The notes: generated from the sequence alone by a model not told the origin. A DNA stretch of 64,000 nt from Arthrobacter sp. UM1 (GCF_020483305.1 NZ_JACWAB010000001.1:186001-250000), one strand, 5' to 3'. Positions 8,332-18,940 are shown, numbered from the stretch's first letter. Numbers and translations: made by a program.

Positions 8332-8967
8332 TCAGGAGTCCTGGGCGGAGGCCGAGCCCGCGGGGCTCTCCAGCACGGAGGCCGCGATGCGCTTGGCCGA
8401 CTCGGAGTCGGGGCCCGGCTCGGGCACGAACACGGCCTCGCGGTAGTACCGCAGCTCGTTGATCGAGTCGAGGATGTCGCCCAGTGCGCGGTGATTGCCG
8501 GTCTTGGCCGGGGACTGGAAGTAGGCCCGCGGGTACCAGCGGCGGGCGAGCTCCTTGATCGTGGAGACGTCCACCACCCGGTAGTGGAGGTGCTCGATGA
8601 CCTTCGGCATGTCCCGCGCGAGGAAGCTCTTGTCCATGCCCACCGAGTTGCCACCGAGCAGCGCCTTGCCGGGCTCGGGGCAGTGGCGCCGGATCTCCGC
8701 GAGGACGATCTCCTCGGCCTCCTCCATGCCGAGCCCCTCGGGCAGCTCGGTGAGCAGACCCGAGCTCGTGTGCATCTGGCGGACGAAGTCGTTCATGTGC
8801 GCCATCGCCTTCTCGCTCGGCCTGATGACGACGTCGACCCCCTCGCCGAGAACGTTGAGCTGCGAGTCCGTCACGACGACGGCGACCTCGATGAGCGCGT
8901 CCTCCACGAGGTCCAGCCCGGTCATCTCGCAGTCGATCCACACGATGTTCTCTTGAGAAATAGCCAC
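8332..8967 (-). CDS. orn: oligoribonuclease
   Basis: 3'-5' exoribonuclease of the DEDDh family that degrades 2-5 nt RNAs and linear dinucleotides such as pGpG. Exo I (WIDCEMTG with Asp and Glu) lies at residues 10-17, Exo II (GNSVGMDKSFL) near 107 and Exo III (NHRALGDI, catalytic His and Asp) near 160. Length is 211 residues; a serine/alanine-rich tail follows the conserved domain. The GTG start at 8967 has no ribosome binding site but follows TACTGT by 6 nt, so the mRNA is probably leaderless. Confidence 0.95.
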   Translation of the reverse strand: MAISQENIVWIDCEMTGLDLVEDALIEVAVVVTDSQLNVLGEGVDVVIRPSEKAMAHMNDFVRQMHTSSGLLTELPEGLGMEEAEEIVLAEIRRHCPEPGKALLGGNSVGMDKSFLARDMPKVIEHLHYRVVDVSTIKELARRWYPRAYFQSPAKTGNHRALGDILDSINELRYYREAVFVPEPGPDSESAKRIAASVLESPAGSASAQDS

Positions 8968-8973
8968 GGGACC

Positions 8974-8979
8974 ACAGTA
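8974..8979 (-). promoter_or_regulatory. -10 box of leaderless orn promoter
   Basis: TACTGT on the minus strand ends exactly 6 nt before the GTG start of orn, which would place the transcription start on the G of the start codon. Confidence 0.6.
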
Positions 8980-9111
8980 CGGGACGGGCCCGGCGGCAGG
9001 CTCGCGGCGGGGTCCCCTTGGTAAGATTCAAAAACCTGTGCGGCGTGCGGGAAACAGCCCCGTGCCCGTCCGTGCAGGCCGTCCGACTTCTCCGACTTCA
9101 CGAGGACATCC

Positions 9112-10830
9112 GTGGCCAACCAAGCGCGATCCATGAGCGGGCTCAACGTCGCCCGCCAGCAGGGTCGCCCCGGCGCACAGCCGCTGCGCCGCGGCCTGGG
9201 GCACCGGCTGCACCGCCGCTTCTCGGAGCAGGGGGAGGCCGAGGGGCGTCCCTGGGTGGCCATCTGGCAGGGCTTCGCCGGATCGATGATGCTCCTCGCG
9301 GCCTCCTTCGGCGTCGGCTGGGTCTCCAACTCGTCTTATGTCCTCACCTCGCTGCCGCCCGTCATCTGGATGCGGTACGAGCTTCCCGGCGTGATCACCT
9401 CGGTTGTGGTCCTCGTGCTCGGCGGCATGCTGCTCGTGCGCTCGTGGCTGCGGCTCGGCAGCCGGCTCGGCGACTTCAGCGGGCCGGGCGACAAGCGCAC
9501 CGTCCGCTGGGCCACGGCTCTCTGGGTGGCGCCGATGTCGCTCAGCCTTCCCCTCTTCAGCCGGGACGTGTTCGCGTACATCGCCCAGGGGCTCATGGTC
9601 ACCAACGGCCTCAATCCTTACAAGGACGGCTACTCGCAGATCACGGGCTACCTCCAGATCGGGGCGGACGACCTCTGGTCCCAGTCGCCGACCCCGTACG
9701 GTCCCGTGTGGCTGTGGATCGAGTCCTGGGCCGTGTTCTTCGGGCAGGGCGAGCCTCTGCCGAGCATCGCGGTGTTCCGCCTCATCTCCCTCCTCGGGTT
9801 CGTCATGATGTGGTGGGGCGTGGCCAAGCTCGCCGCGGTGCACCGGGTCAACGTGGCGCGGGCGGAGTTCCTCTCCGTGACCAACCCGCTCGTGCTCACC
9901 ACCTTCGTGGCCAGCATCCACAACGACGCGCTCATGATGGGCTGCGTCATGGTGGGGCTCTATCTCATCGCGAGGAAGTACCGGCTGCTCGGCATCATCG
10001 TCTTCACGATGTCCATCGGCATCAAGCCGATCACGATTCTGCTGCTGCCCTTCATCGGGCTCATGTGGGCGGGGCGGGGAGCCTCGTGGCCCAGGAAGAT
10101 CGCCTTCGCCGCGCTCACGATGGCCCTCAGCCTGGGGGTCATGGCCGTGCTCGGCTACCTCGTCGGCGGCGGCTTCGGCTGGGTCTCCGCGCTCAAGACG
10201 CCCGGCAGCGTCTGGATCTGGTACGCCCCGGTGGGCCTGCTCGGATTCCTCGTGGCCATGATCGGCAATGCGCTCGGGCTCAACGGCGCCAGCCTCACGG
10301 ACGCGGTCAATCTGCTGGCCAAGATCGGCGCGCTCGTCGTCGTCGCCAAGGCGTTCCTCACAGGGGAGGACTCCCGGCTCATCCGGCGGATGGCGGTGGC
10401 GCTCGCCGCCGTCGTGCTCTCCGCCTCGATGATCCAGGGGTGGTACGTCGTGTGGCTGCTGCCGCTCTTCGCGGTCTCCGGGGTGCGCTCGGACTGGCAG
10501 TACAAGGTGCTCTCCTTCGTCACGCCGTTCTTCGTGGCGTACTCGCTGTGCGATCAGCTGGACGTCTTCCCGTACCTGGGGAACATCGACCTGACGAGCG
10601 CCCGGAACCTCGCGGCTGTGATCGTCATCGCGTTCTGCGTCTACCTCGTGGCGCTCGACGTGAAGACCAAGCACCTCTTCGACGTCCACTGGCCGCGGAC
10701 CGGCGATTTCGTCCGGTTCGGCAAGCGAGCGGCCTCGCGGACCGGGAGCGAGATCAAGCGGCTGCGCGGCCAGGACGGCCAGGCCGACGTTCCGGCACGC
10801 CCGGCCGAGCCGCCTCACACTCGGGAGTAG
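9112..10830 (+). CDS. mptB: polyprenol-phosphomannose-dependent alpha-1,6-mannosyltransferase, MptB family
   Basis: GT-C membrane glycosyltransferase that would extend the alpha-1,6-mannan core of lipomannan on the outer face of the membrane. The 572-residue protein has about 12 hydrophobic segments from residue 53 to 535. After the second or third helix comes the signature SRDVFAYIAQGLMVTNGLNP with the catalytic acidic residue, then SPTPYGPVWLWIE, both typical of the MptA/MptB group. The basic C-terminal tail is cytosolic. The GTG start at 9112 follows GAGGACATCC. It is divergent from orn and 27 nt from the DUF3224 gene. MptB rather than MptA is assigned from general similarity only. Confidence 0.82.
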   Translation: MANQARSMSGLNVARQQGRPGAQPLRRGLGHRLHRRFSEQGEAEGRPWVAIWQGFAGSMMLLAASFGVGWVSNSSYVLTSLPPVIWMRYELPGVITSVVVLVLGGMLLVRSWLRLGSRLGDFSGPGDKRTVRWATALWVAPMSLSLPLFSRDVFAYIAQGLMVTNGLNPYKDGYSQITGYLQIGADDLWSQSPTPYGPVWLWIESWAVFFGQGEPLPSIAVFRLISLLGFVMMWWGVAKLAAVHRVNVARAEFLSVTNPLVLTTFVASIHNDALMMGCVMVGLYLIARKYRLLGIIVFTMSIGIKPITILLLPFIGLMWAGRGASWPRKIAFAALTMALSLGVMAVLGYLVGGGFGWVSALKTPGSVWIWYAPVGLLGFLVAMIGNALGLNGASLTDAVNLLAKIGALVVVAKAFLTGEDSRLIRRMAVALAAVVLSASMIQGWYVVWLLPLFAVSGVRSDWQYKVLSFVTPFFVAYSLCDQLDVFPYLGNIDLTSARNLAAVIVIAFCVYLVALDVKTKHLFDVHWPRTGDFVRFGKRAASRTGSEIKRLRGQDGQADVPARPAEPPHTRE

Positions 10831-10844
10831 GAGCCGCCGTTCTG

Positions 10845-10850
10845 TAGGGT
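10845..10850 (+). promoter_or_regulatory. -10 box of leaderless DUF3224 gene promoter
   Basis: TAGGGT ends 7 nt before ATG 10858, and no Shine-Dalgarno sequence lies in between. Confidence 0.6.
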
Positions 10851-10857
10851 GGGGCCT

Positions 10858-11277
10858 ATGGACAGCAACGGCATGCCGAACTACGAGTCCACGTACCTCG
10901 CCACGTTCCAGGTGGGCGGCTGGGACGCAGACCCGTACACCGTCTCGGGCTCGAACTCGGATCTCTCCCAGGTGCAGTCCACCAAGGACTTCGAGGGGGA
11001 CATCGAGGGCGTCAGCTACGGCCGGATGCTCATGGCCGGCAACTCGATCGGCGCCGGCTACGTGGCCTCCGAGGTGTTCGTGGGCGCCGTGGGGGACCGC
11101 ACCGGCTCGTTCGTCTTCCAGCACTGGGGCCTCGCCGAGGGCGCCGCGGCCGCCTCGAGCGGCAACATCGTCCCCGGCTCCGGCACGGGCGAGCTCGCAG
11201 ACATCTCCGGCCACCTCACCGTGTGGCAGGATGCCGACGGCGTTCACCGCATCCGCCTCGAGATCCCCCAGCGGTAG
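10858..11277 (+). CDS. DUF3224 domain-containing protein
   Basis: 139-residue protein of unknown function. Its layout matches the DUF3224 beta-barrel family: an N-terminal strand ending in the VGGWDADPY turn, the core YGRMLMAGNSIGAGYVASE, then GDRTGSFVFQHWG and a glycine-rich VPGSGTGEL segment before HLTVWQDADGVHRIRLE. No signal peptide or catalytic motif is visible. It has its own leaderless promoter and is followed by tRNA-Arg. Confidence 0.8.
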   Translation: MDSNGMPNYESTYLATFQVGGWDADPYTVSGSNSDLSQVQSTKDFEGDIEGVSYGRMLMAGNSIGAGYVASEVFVGAVGDRTGSFVFQHWGLAEGAAAASSGNIVPGSGTGELADISGHLTVWQDADGVHRIRLEIPQR

Positions 11278-11326
11278 ACTGGACGGGGCCCGCGAGGGCC
11301 CTTTCGGGGCAGCACTCGCCTCCAAT

Positions 11327-11399
11327 GCCTCAGTAGCTCAGGGGACAGAGCAGGAGCCTTCTAAGCTTTTGGTCGCAGGTTCGAATCCTGCCTGGGGCG
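11327..11399 (+). tRNA. tRNA-Arg (TCT)
   Basis: Acceptor GCCTCAG/CTGGGGC, anticodon stem GGAGC/GCTTT (two G-T pairs) with loop CTTCTAA giving TCT, and T loop TTCGAAT. CCA is not encoded. A GC-rich hairpin at 11415-11440 may terminate it. tRNA-Arg genes are common integration sites, but no repeat of its 3' end was seen in the window. Confidence 0.95.
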
Positions 11400-11727
11400 C
11401 TCAATTCCGGGGTTCCCGGCCCACCCGACAGCGGGCCGGGGCCCCAAACTCACCGAAAACTCACCGTTTACTCCAGCCATCCGCTGATCCTTCCTTCCTT
11501 TCAGCAGGCACGCGAGCCGGGCCGCCTCCGCCGATGCGGAGGCGGCCCGGCTTTTTCTGCCTCCGCGTCCTCCACAGGACGGCTTCGTGCGGCCGTCGAG
11601 CGGAGTTGTCCACGTTCGGCAGGCCCCCGGCTCGGGGGCGGGCTCCCGACTGCCACGGTGTTCCTGGAAGCGCTCCGGCTTCCCTGATCCGAGTCCTCGT
11701 GAGGGCTCCCGCTACGGAAGGAACACC
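11400..11727 (+). other. non-coding gap between tRNA-Arg and ssb
   Basis: 328 nt without a supported gene. It holds a hairpin after the tRNA (11415-11440), two copies of AAACTCACCG 12 nt apart (11445-11466), a strong terminator (11515-11557) and a GC-rich leader before the ssb-like gene with GGAAGGA as its ribosome binding site. No clear -10 box stands out. Confidence 0.6.
11515..11557 (+). terminator. intrinsic terminator
   Basis: A 17-bp perfect stem (11515-11531 with 11536-11552), 4-nt loop CGAT and a run of five T. It separates the tRNA-Arg unit from the ssb-surface protein-sortase unit. Confidence 0.9.
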
Positions 11728-12348
11728 ATGTCCAACGTCACTCTCTACGGGACCGTGGGGACGTCCGTCGAGTCCGGAACCACGGCCACGGGCCATCCCA
11801 CCGCGCAGTTCCGGCTGGCTCTGAACCACCGCTACTTCCAGAGCAAGTCCAACGAGTGGATCACCGGCCCCACATCGTGGGTCACCGTGCTCGCCTACCG
11901 GCGCCTGGCGCAGAACCTGCACACGTCGGTGGGCAAGGGAGACCGCGTCATCGTCACCGGACGGCTCTCCGTCCGGGAGTGGCAGGCGCAGGACGGCTCT
12001 CGGGGGCGCACGGTGGAGATCGTGGCCGAGAGCGTGGGCCCGGACCTGCGGTTCATGACCTGCAATGCGCGCAAGGCGGACTCCGGCGCCGACCTCCCGG
12101 GGCACAGCTCGGCGCAGGACGCGTCTGCGGAGCATCTGGCGTCTGAGCACGGAGGCGATGGCCTCGGCGAGGCGGAACTCGGCCAGGGCGCCCACGACGC
12201 GCGGGAGTGTTCTTCGTCGTCGGCCGGCTGCGAGGCCGGCGGACCCAGCGGCCTGACCGCCGGGGGCGGTTTCGAGGAATCCGGGGCCGCACCGGACTTC
12301 GGGCTGAGCCCGGACGAGCGCCGCGCTTCCTCCCTGTCCGCGGCGTGA
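11728..12348 (+). CDS. single-stranded DNA-binding protein paralogue
   Basis: 206-residue SSB-family protein. The OB fold fills residues 1-110 (N-terminal SNVTLYGTVGTSVES, the WVTVLAYRRLAQNL strand-helix, and KGDRVIVTGRLSVREW with the conserved tryptophan). The remaining 95 residues are Ser/Gly/Ala/Glu-rich and low complexity. The protein ends in SSLSAA and lacks the acidic D-D-x-P-F tip that recruits repair proteins, so it is probably an accessory SSB rather than the replicative one. ATG 11728 follows GGAAGGA by 5 nt. The next gene on the strand is the DUF11 surface protein. Confidence 0.85.
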   Translation: MSNVTLYGTVGTSVESGTTATGHPTAQFRLALNHRYFQSKSNEWITGPTSWVTVLAYRRLAQNLHTSVGKGDRVIVTGRLSVREWQAQDGSRGRTVEIVAESVGPDLRFMTCNARKADSGADLPGHSSAQDASAEHLASEHGGDGLGEAELGQGAHDARECSSSSAGCEAGGPSGLTAGGGFEESGAAPDFGLSPDERRASSLSAA

Positions 12349-12403
12349 GCCGAGATCTCCCGCCTGACTCCCACCGACCTGCTCACCACTGAGGACTGCA
12401 CTC

Positions 12404-15400
12404 ATGAACACTGACACCTCTCGCCCCGCCCCGAGCCGCCGACGTCCCCTCGAACGGCGGACCCGTGCGGCACGCCGGGCCGCGGCCGGACTCGCGCTCG
12501 GGGCGGTCATCGCCGGCGACGCCGGGATGGCCTCGGCCGCACTGGCCCCGCAGAGTCCCGGGTTCGCGCCCGTGGAGGCCCGCCACCTCCAAGACGCCGC
12601 CGGTGAGTGGCTCGGCCTCGCGCCGGGGGCTGTGGTGGCCAACAACCAGATCGTCCAGATCAACCTCAAGGTCAACGCCAACAGCTCCGACGGCTCGCGG
12701 CGCGAGCTGCCCACCTCGGCGCGGGTGACCCTGACGAACGGCGTCTTCCCGGCCAGCACGTCCGCCATCCCCGGGGTCCGGGTGGCCGAGGACCGCAAGA
12801 CGGCAGACGTCGACTTCGGGCGCGTGCCCGGCGGCGGCGCTCGGCAGCTGGCCCTGGACGTCATGGCGTACGGAGACGCCGGGTCCGAGCTCTCCGCCGT
12901 CGTGACGCCGAATGTCGCCGCGCCGATCCGCCTGCCTGCGCTTCGCGTCAACGCGGTGAGCAGCGCGGGGCTGACCCTGGCCGGGGGCGGCTACCACTGG
13001 GGGATGGCCAAGGGAACGCGGGATGAGTCCGTCGACACGCACGTGGGACTCTCGGTTCCCTCGAACGGCGCGCCGCTCGCTCCGCGCATGAGCTTCGAGC
13101 TCTCCGCCGAGGGACCGGAGGGCGACGAGTTCGAGCTGCTCCGCCCCGACCCTGCCGATCCCGTGCTGTTCACGGGGCACGGCCCCTTCCCCCACGGCCT
13201 TCCGGCCCGCCCGGCGGTCAAGGTCGTCAAAGACGAGAAAGCCCGGGTCTTCCGCGTGACCGTGGACGGGCTGACTCCTCCGGAGACGGAGAAGGGCGGA
13301 CCGGCGGGACAGGCTGCCGGTACCGGGTCCGAGGGGGTGCGCTGGCTCTCCGCGTTCCGTCTCCGCTTCAAGTACGCGAACGCGGACCGCCGAGCGGAGA
13401 AGCGGGACAAGGAGTACGAGGTCCGTCTGACGGCCAAGAACGTCGAGTTCCGCACTGCGGCCGGCGATCCCGTGGCCGAGACGTCCCACGGCAATGCCAC
13501 GACCACTCACCGGGGCACGTCCTCGCCGGGCACCGTGGGGGTGCAGTACCTGCCGCTCTCGGTCCCGGAGCTCGTGCCGGATGAGCGGAATGCCGCCCTC
13601 ACGATGCGCAAGGGCTCGGGCTGGCTCGAGGCCCAGCCGGGAGACCAGGCGATCGTGGTGGCCAAGAGCGGGCTGAACCGCCACACGACGCCCCAGACTG
13701 CAGGGCAGAGGACGGCGGTCACGATGTATCTGCCCATCGACACCGGATACACCCGGTTCGCGGGGGACAAGATCGGCGTGATGCGCTCCGGCAGCCCCAT
13801 CGCGTTCTACGAGAGGCGGAACCTGCCGCCGTTCATCAAGTGGTCCACGGACCCGGTCACCTCGTACACCGCCGACCTGAGCGCCTTGAGGTACACCAGC
13901 GGCGGAGCGATGCCGGACAACGCCACCGTCGTCGCGCTCGAGAACCCGCCGGAGGCATACCGGAGTGTCACCAACCCGGCCCCGGACCCGCACCTGCGCG
14001 TGGACAACCTCTATGTCCCGGTCGAGTTCACCGCGGACCGCCTCAACCGCGACTTCGACGGGCGGGTGCTCCTGCCGGTCGGGTTCCAGATCGGCTCGGG
14101 GGCGGGCGCCGCCCGCGCGGACGGCGAGTTCAGGAGGCCGTCTGTCACAGGCGTCACGGCTTCCCTGACTGCCCCCGTGGGACGCCACCCGGAGGTCACC
14201 GGACGGACGTACACCCTCGACATCGTCAACCTCTCTCCCTTCCACACCGCGTCCACGGTGACGTCCTCCAAGGAGCGGCTCAACGCGGGAGAGTCCGCCG
14301 ACATTGAACTCGGCGACGGCGCCGTGTCCCGCCATCCGAGTCTGGCTCCGAACCGCAACGATCCCCACCGGCTCAAAGGCACGGCCGTCTTCCCCGCCAC
14401 GCTCGAGGTGGACCGCTCCTCGCTTCCTCAGGGAGCGGAGCTCCGCACCGCTGAGGACGGAACGACCAGCCTCTCCTACGAGGTGCAGGCCAAAGCCAAC
14501 ACGCCTGCCGTGACCAAGGTTCGCGTCAAGGCCAAGACCAACGGGGCCGTGGCGCACATCCGCCACACCACCCAGAACGTCTCCGCGTTCGTCAACCAGA
14601 AGCTGGACAGCATGAGCGCCAGCTCGTCGCTCGAGCTGCCGCTCGCGGGAGTGAACGCCACTGTTCTGGAGAAGCGCCCCTTCGCCGAGAGCATGGCCTT
14701 CGACGGCGAGAACGCCTGGGTCATCGAGGAGAGGAACCAGACGGCCGGTACTGCGGACCGCGTCGCAGTGGTGGACATCCTGCCCTACAACGGAGACCAG
14801 AACGGCACACGGTTCTCGGGGACAGCCCTCTCCACGAAGCCCGTCACCGCCGGACCCGGCGTCCGAGTGCTCTACACGGACGCGGATCCCGCCACCCTCG
14901 AGAGGGACCCTGCCGCCGAGAGCAACGCCGGCCGTTCCCTCGACAGCCCGGCCTCGCACTGGAAGGACGACGTGCCGCCGTCGGGCTACACCGGAGTCCT
15001 GCTCCTCGCCGAAGGGCAGAAGAGCGGAAGTGCCCTCACCGCCTCGATCCCGTTCAAGGCGGCAGGAAACCTGCCCGGCGACCGGTACGACAACACCGCC
15101 TGGGCGCGCTCCGGCACGGGCGGAGTCAACACCGAGCTGAAGATGATCCGTTCCGCCCAGGCCGTCTCGCCCAAGGAAGCCGCGGTCCTCCAGATCCACA
15201 AACGGCCCGCGGAAGGCGCGCAGCCTCGAGCCGGGCAGGAAATCGCCTACGAGATCGTGGTCCGCAACGGCGGCACCACGCCGGCCACGGACGTCTCCGT
15301 CACCGATCACGGAGGAGGCGGGATCGACCCCGCCTCCATCCGGATCGAGGGTGCTGACGCGGCCTCGCCCGCCCGCCTCGAGATCGGAACACTCGCAGCA

Positions 15401-16273
15401 GGCGAGACGCGCACTCTCCAGGCCACGGCCCTCATCCTTCCAGGCCACGAGGGCAAGGAGGCATCCAATCGAGTCACCGTGGAGAACCCGAGACACCCTG
15501 CCGCTCCCGATCCCGCGTCCTGCACCCCGAACCTCACCGCAGAGTCCGACACCGACGGTTGCGACGTCAGCACGCTCCCCGTGCCCACCGCAGCCAGACT
15601 CCACATCGACAAATCCGTCACCGCCTCCGGCCCCCACACGCCCGGACACGAAGCCGAGTTCACCGTCCGGGTGCGCAACAGCGGGCAGACCTCCGCCGAG
15701 AACGTCACGGTGACTGAGCACGGCGGTGAGAACCTGGACCCGGCGACCATCGCGTGGGGCGCAGCGCCGGAGGGCACCACCGTCACAGGGGAGCGCTGGC
15801 TCATCCCCAGTCTCAAAGCAGGAGAGACCAAAGAGATCCGAGTCAGAGCCCGCACCCGCGTCCCGAACGGGGCGGGGACTTCCGAGACGGCCGCGCGCAA
15901 CCGCGTCAGCGTCGACTCTCCAAGCGTGCCCCGGCCGAACGGCGACGACCCCGCCACACGGACCTGCACGCCCAACGCGGACCTGGACAGTGACGGCGAC
16001 GCCTGCGACGAGGAGAGCATTCCCCTCGCGGCCCCCGCGCTCGCGGTGACTCCGCCGTCCCCGCAGGCCACTGCAACCGGGCCCCTGCCGCCCAATGAGC
16101 CTGACGAGCCGACACCGCTCCTGCTCTCCACAGGCCACGCGGGGGCAGCCGGCGGCGCCGCGCCAGGCGGTCTCATCGGAGCCGCCGTGAGCGCCGCGGT
16201 CCTCGCCGCGATGGCCGGGGCGCTCGCGGTCATCCGGCCCTTCCGCATGAAGTCGGAGCGCACTGACTCCTGA
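12404..16273 (+). CDS. large secreted DUF11-repeat surface protein with non-canonical sorting signal
   Basis: 1289-residue extracellular protein of unknown function. A long, arginine-rich n-region (residues 1-25) and hydrophobic core (26-44) lead to a probable cleavage after A-S-A at 45. The middle 850 residues are beta-rich and not recognised. Two DUF11-type domains lie near residues 929-1030 and 1065-1165, each starting with L-x-I-x-K and containing V-R-N-G/S-G and a D-x-D/DPD-like acidic loop afterwards. The end is a sorting-signal layout: LLSTG at 1240-1244, a hydrophobic span about 1256-1276, and the basic tail RPFRMKSER. LLSTG lacks the proline of LPxTG. The sortase gene follows 75 nt downstream. 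Confidence 0.8.
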   Translation: MNTDTSRPAPSRRRPLERRTRAARRAAAGLALGAVIAGDAGMASAALAPQSPGFAPVEARHLQDAAGEWLGLAPGAVVANNQIVQINLKVNANSSDGSRRELPTSARVTLTNGVFPASTSAIPGVRVAEDRKTADVDFGRVPGGGARQLALDVMAYGDAGSELSAVVTPNVAAPIRLPALRVNAVSSAGLTLAGGGYHWGMAKGTRDESVDTHVGLSVPSNGAPLAPRMSFELSAEGPEGDEFELLRPDPADPVLFTGHGPFPHGLPARPAVKVVKDEKARVFRVTVDGLTPPETEKGGPAGQAAGTGSEGVRWLSAFRLRFKYANADRRAEKRDKEYEVRLTAKNVEFRTAAGDPVAETSHGNATTTHRGTSSPGTVGVQYLPLSVPELVPDERNAALTMRKGSGWLEAQPGDQAIVVAKSGLNRHTTPQTAGQRTAVTMYLPIDTGYTRFAGDKIGVMRSGSPIAFYERRNLPPFIKWSTDPVTSYTADLSALRYTSGGAMPDNATVVALENPPEAYRSVTNPAPDPHLRVDNLYVPVEFTADRLNRDFDGRVLLPVGFQIGSGAGAARADGEFRRPSVTGVTASLTAPVGRHPEVTGRTYTLDIVNLSPFHTASTVTSSKERLNAGESADIELGDGAVSRHPSLAPNRNDPHRLKGTAVFPATLEVDRSSLPQGAELRTAEDGTTSLSYEVQAKANTPAVTKVRVKAKTNGAVAHIRHTTQNVSAFVNQKLDSMSASSSLELPLAGVNATVLEKRPFAESMAFDGENAWVIEERNQTAGTADRVAVVDILPYNGDQNGTRFSGTALSTKPVTAGPGVRVLYTDADPATLERDPAAESNAGRSLDSPASHWKDDVPPSGYTGVLLLAEGQKSGSALTASIPFKAAGNLPGDRYDNTAWARSGTGGVNTELKMIRSAQAVSPKEAAVLQIHKRPAEGAQPRAGQEIAYEIVVRNGGTTPATDVSVTDHGGGGIDPASIRIEGADAASPARLEIGTLAAGETRTLQATALILPGHEGKEASNRVTVENPRHPAAPDPASCTPNLTAESDTDGCDVSTLPVPTAARLHIDKSVTASGPHTPGHEAEFTVRVRNSGQTSAENVTVTEHGGENLDPATIAWGAAPEGTTVTGERWLIPSLKAGETKEIRVRARTRVPNGAGTSETAARNRVSVDSPSVPRPNGDDPATRTCTPNADLDSDGDACDEESIPLAAPALAVTPPSPQATATGPLPPNEPDEPTPLLLSTGHAGAAGGAAPGGLIGAAVSAAVLAAMAGALAVIRPFRMKSERTDS

Positions 16274-16286
16274 GACCGCGATAACC

Positions 16287-16319
16287 CGGGGCCTGCCGGG
16301 AAATCCCCGGCAGGCCCCG
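16287..16319 (+). terminator. hairpin between surface protein and sortase genes
   Basis: CGGGGCCTGCCGGG (16287-16300) pairs with CCCGGCAGGCCCCG (16306-16319) around a 5-nt loop. It has no T run, so it may only attenuate read-through into the sortase gene. Confidence 0.6.
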
Positions 16320-16348
16320 ACCCACACTGACGTCCGAGTGAAAGAGCC

Positions 16349-17194
16349 GTGGATGACATGACCGAAGCACGTCGAGCCCGAGGGACCCGCGCACCCCAGC
16401 CCTGCCGCAAGCGCTCGCGGTTCCGATGGACCGCGCTCGCGGTCGTGTTCATCGTCGGAGCGGCTGCGTTTTTCGGAATCGGAGGAGAGACCGCAGTCCG
16501 GTGGGCCCAGTCGTTCGTCTCCGGGCTCTGGGGCGGCTCTGAGAGGAGCGCGTCCGGCGAGCGGGTGGCTGTCGCGCCGGACGGCACCCGGACGGCTCCG
16601 GCCGCGGCACGGGAGTTCCGCGGGGCTGAGTGCGGCGAGCTGTCCCCTCGGCGCGAAGCACGCCCGGAAGGCGGGAGCTGGGCAAGCCCCGCGCTCGGTC
16701 AGGGAGGCAGGCTCCTCGAGCGCCGGGGAGGGAGCGCGGTGAACCTGCCTGATGCGCCGGACGGGATCATCTGGAGGGACGGAGCCGAGCTCGAGGACTC
16801 TTCCGGTGCCGTCCTCACAGCGGGGCACGTGGACGACGACGAAGGCCGTCTCTCGCCTTGGGGCAGCCTCCACAGGCTGAAGCCCTGCGACCGGGTCTAC
16901 GTGGCAGGGGAGAGCGGCCGCGTCCACGAGTTCGCCGTCACGGATCTGTATACGACTCCACAGCGAGACCTGCCCGTGGAGGACGTCTTCCGCAGGAGAG
17001 GGCCCAAACGACTTGTCATGATCACGTGCTCAGGCCCCACGGTTCAGGACGCCGGAGGCCCGTTCCGCTTCCGGTACCAGCACAACCTGATCGTGCAGGC
17101 CGTCCCCGTGCCCGAGCGGCGGGCCGAGGGAGAGTCGAGAAGCACACCCGCTTCCGCCGCGGCGGAATGGCGGGCCTCCACGGGCACGCACTAG
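16349..17194 (+). CDS. class F-type sortase
   Basis: 281-residue membrane-anchored transpeptidase. One N-terminal transmembrane helix (about residues 28-45) is followed by a low-complexity linker to about 128 and the sortase barrel. The catalytic triad is visible: His160 in LTAGHV, Cys227 in VMITCSG, and Arg242 in FRFRYQHN. The domain layout (VNLPDAPDGI entry, TAGHV, ITCSGP, terminal HNLIVQAVPV strand) fits the actinobacterial class F/D group. The likely substrate is the adjacent DUF11 protein. GTG 16349 is used; ATG 16358 is an alternative. Its stop codon forms part of the ettA -10 box. Confidence 0.87.
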   Translation: MDDMTEARRARGTRAPQPCRKRSRFRWTALAVVFIVGAAAFFGIGGETAVRWAQSFVSGLWGGSERSASGERVAVAPDGTRTAPAAAREFRGAECGELSPRREARPEGGSWASPALGQGGRLLERRGGSAVNLPDAPDGIIWRDGAELEDSSGAVLTAGHVDDDEGRLSPWGSLHRLKPCDRVYVAGESGRVHEFAVTDLYTTPQRDLPVEDVFRRRGPKRLVMITCSGPTVQDAGGPFRFRYQHNLIVQAVPVPERRAEGESRSTPASAAAEWRASTGTH

Positions 17195-17197
17195 GCT
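17192..17197 (+). promoter_or_regulatory. -10 box of leaderless ettA promoter
   Basis: TAGGCT ends 6 nt before ATG 17204. Its TAG is also the stop codon of the sortase gene. Confidence 0.6.
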
Positions 17198-17203
17198 GGG
17201 CGC

Positions 17204-18886
<1,683 letters not shown>

Positions 18887-18897
18887 CGCACACTGAA

Positions 18898-18940
18898 ACG
18901 CGGAAGGCCCCCGGGATCGGATCCCGGGGGCCTTCCGCGT
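18898..18940 (+). terminator. bidirectional hairpin terminator between ettA and tesB
   Basis: A perfect stem of about 20 bp (ACGCGGAAGGCCCCCGGGAT with its complement) spans 18898-18940. It lies between convergent genes. Confidence 0.85.

Noticed and set aside
11445-11466. Direct repeat AAACTCACCG x2 downstream of tRNA-Arg as an att site
   Set aside because: Only 10 bp, adjacent copies, no integrase nearby and no second copy of the tRNA 3' end in the window.
12383-16927. 1514-codon open frame on the minus strand across the surface protein and sortase genes
   Set aside because: Antisense frame with high-GC composition bias, no recognisable motifs, and the plus-strand genes have a signal peptide, DUF11 domains and a sortase triad. 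Similar long antisense frames over valS, ileS and RNase E were rejected for the same reason.
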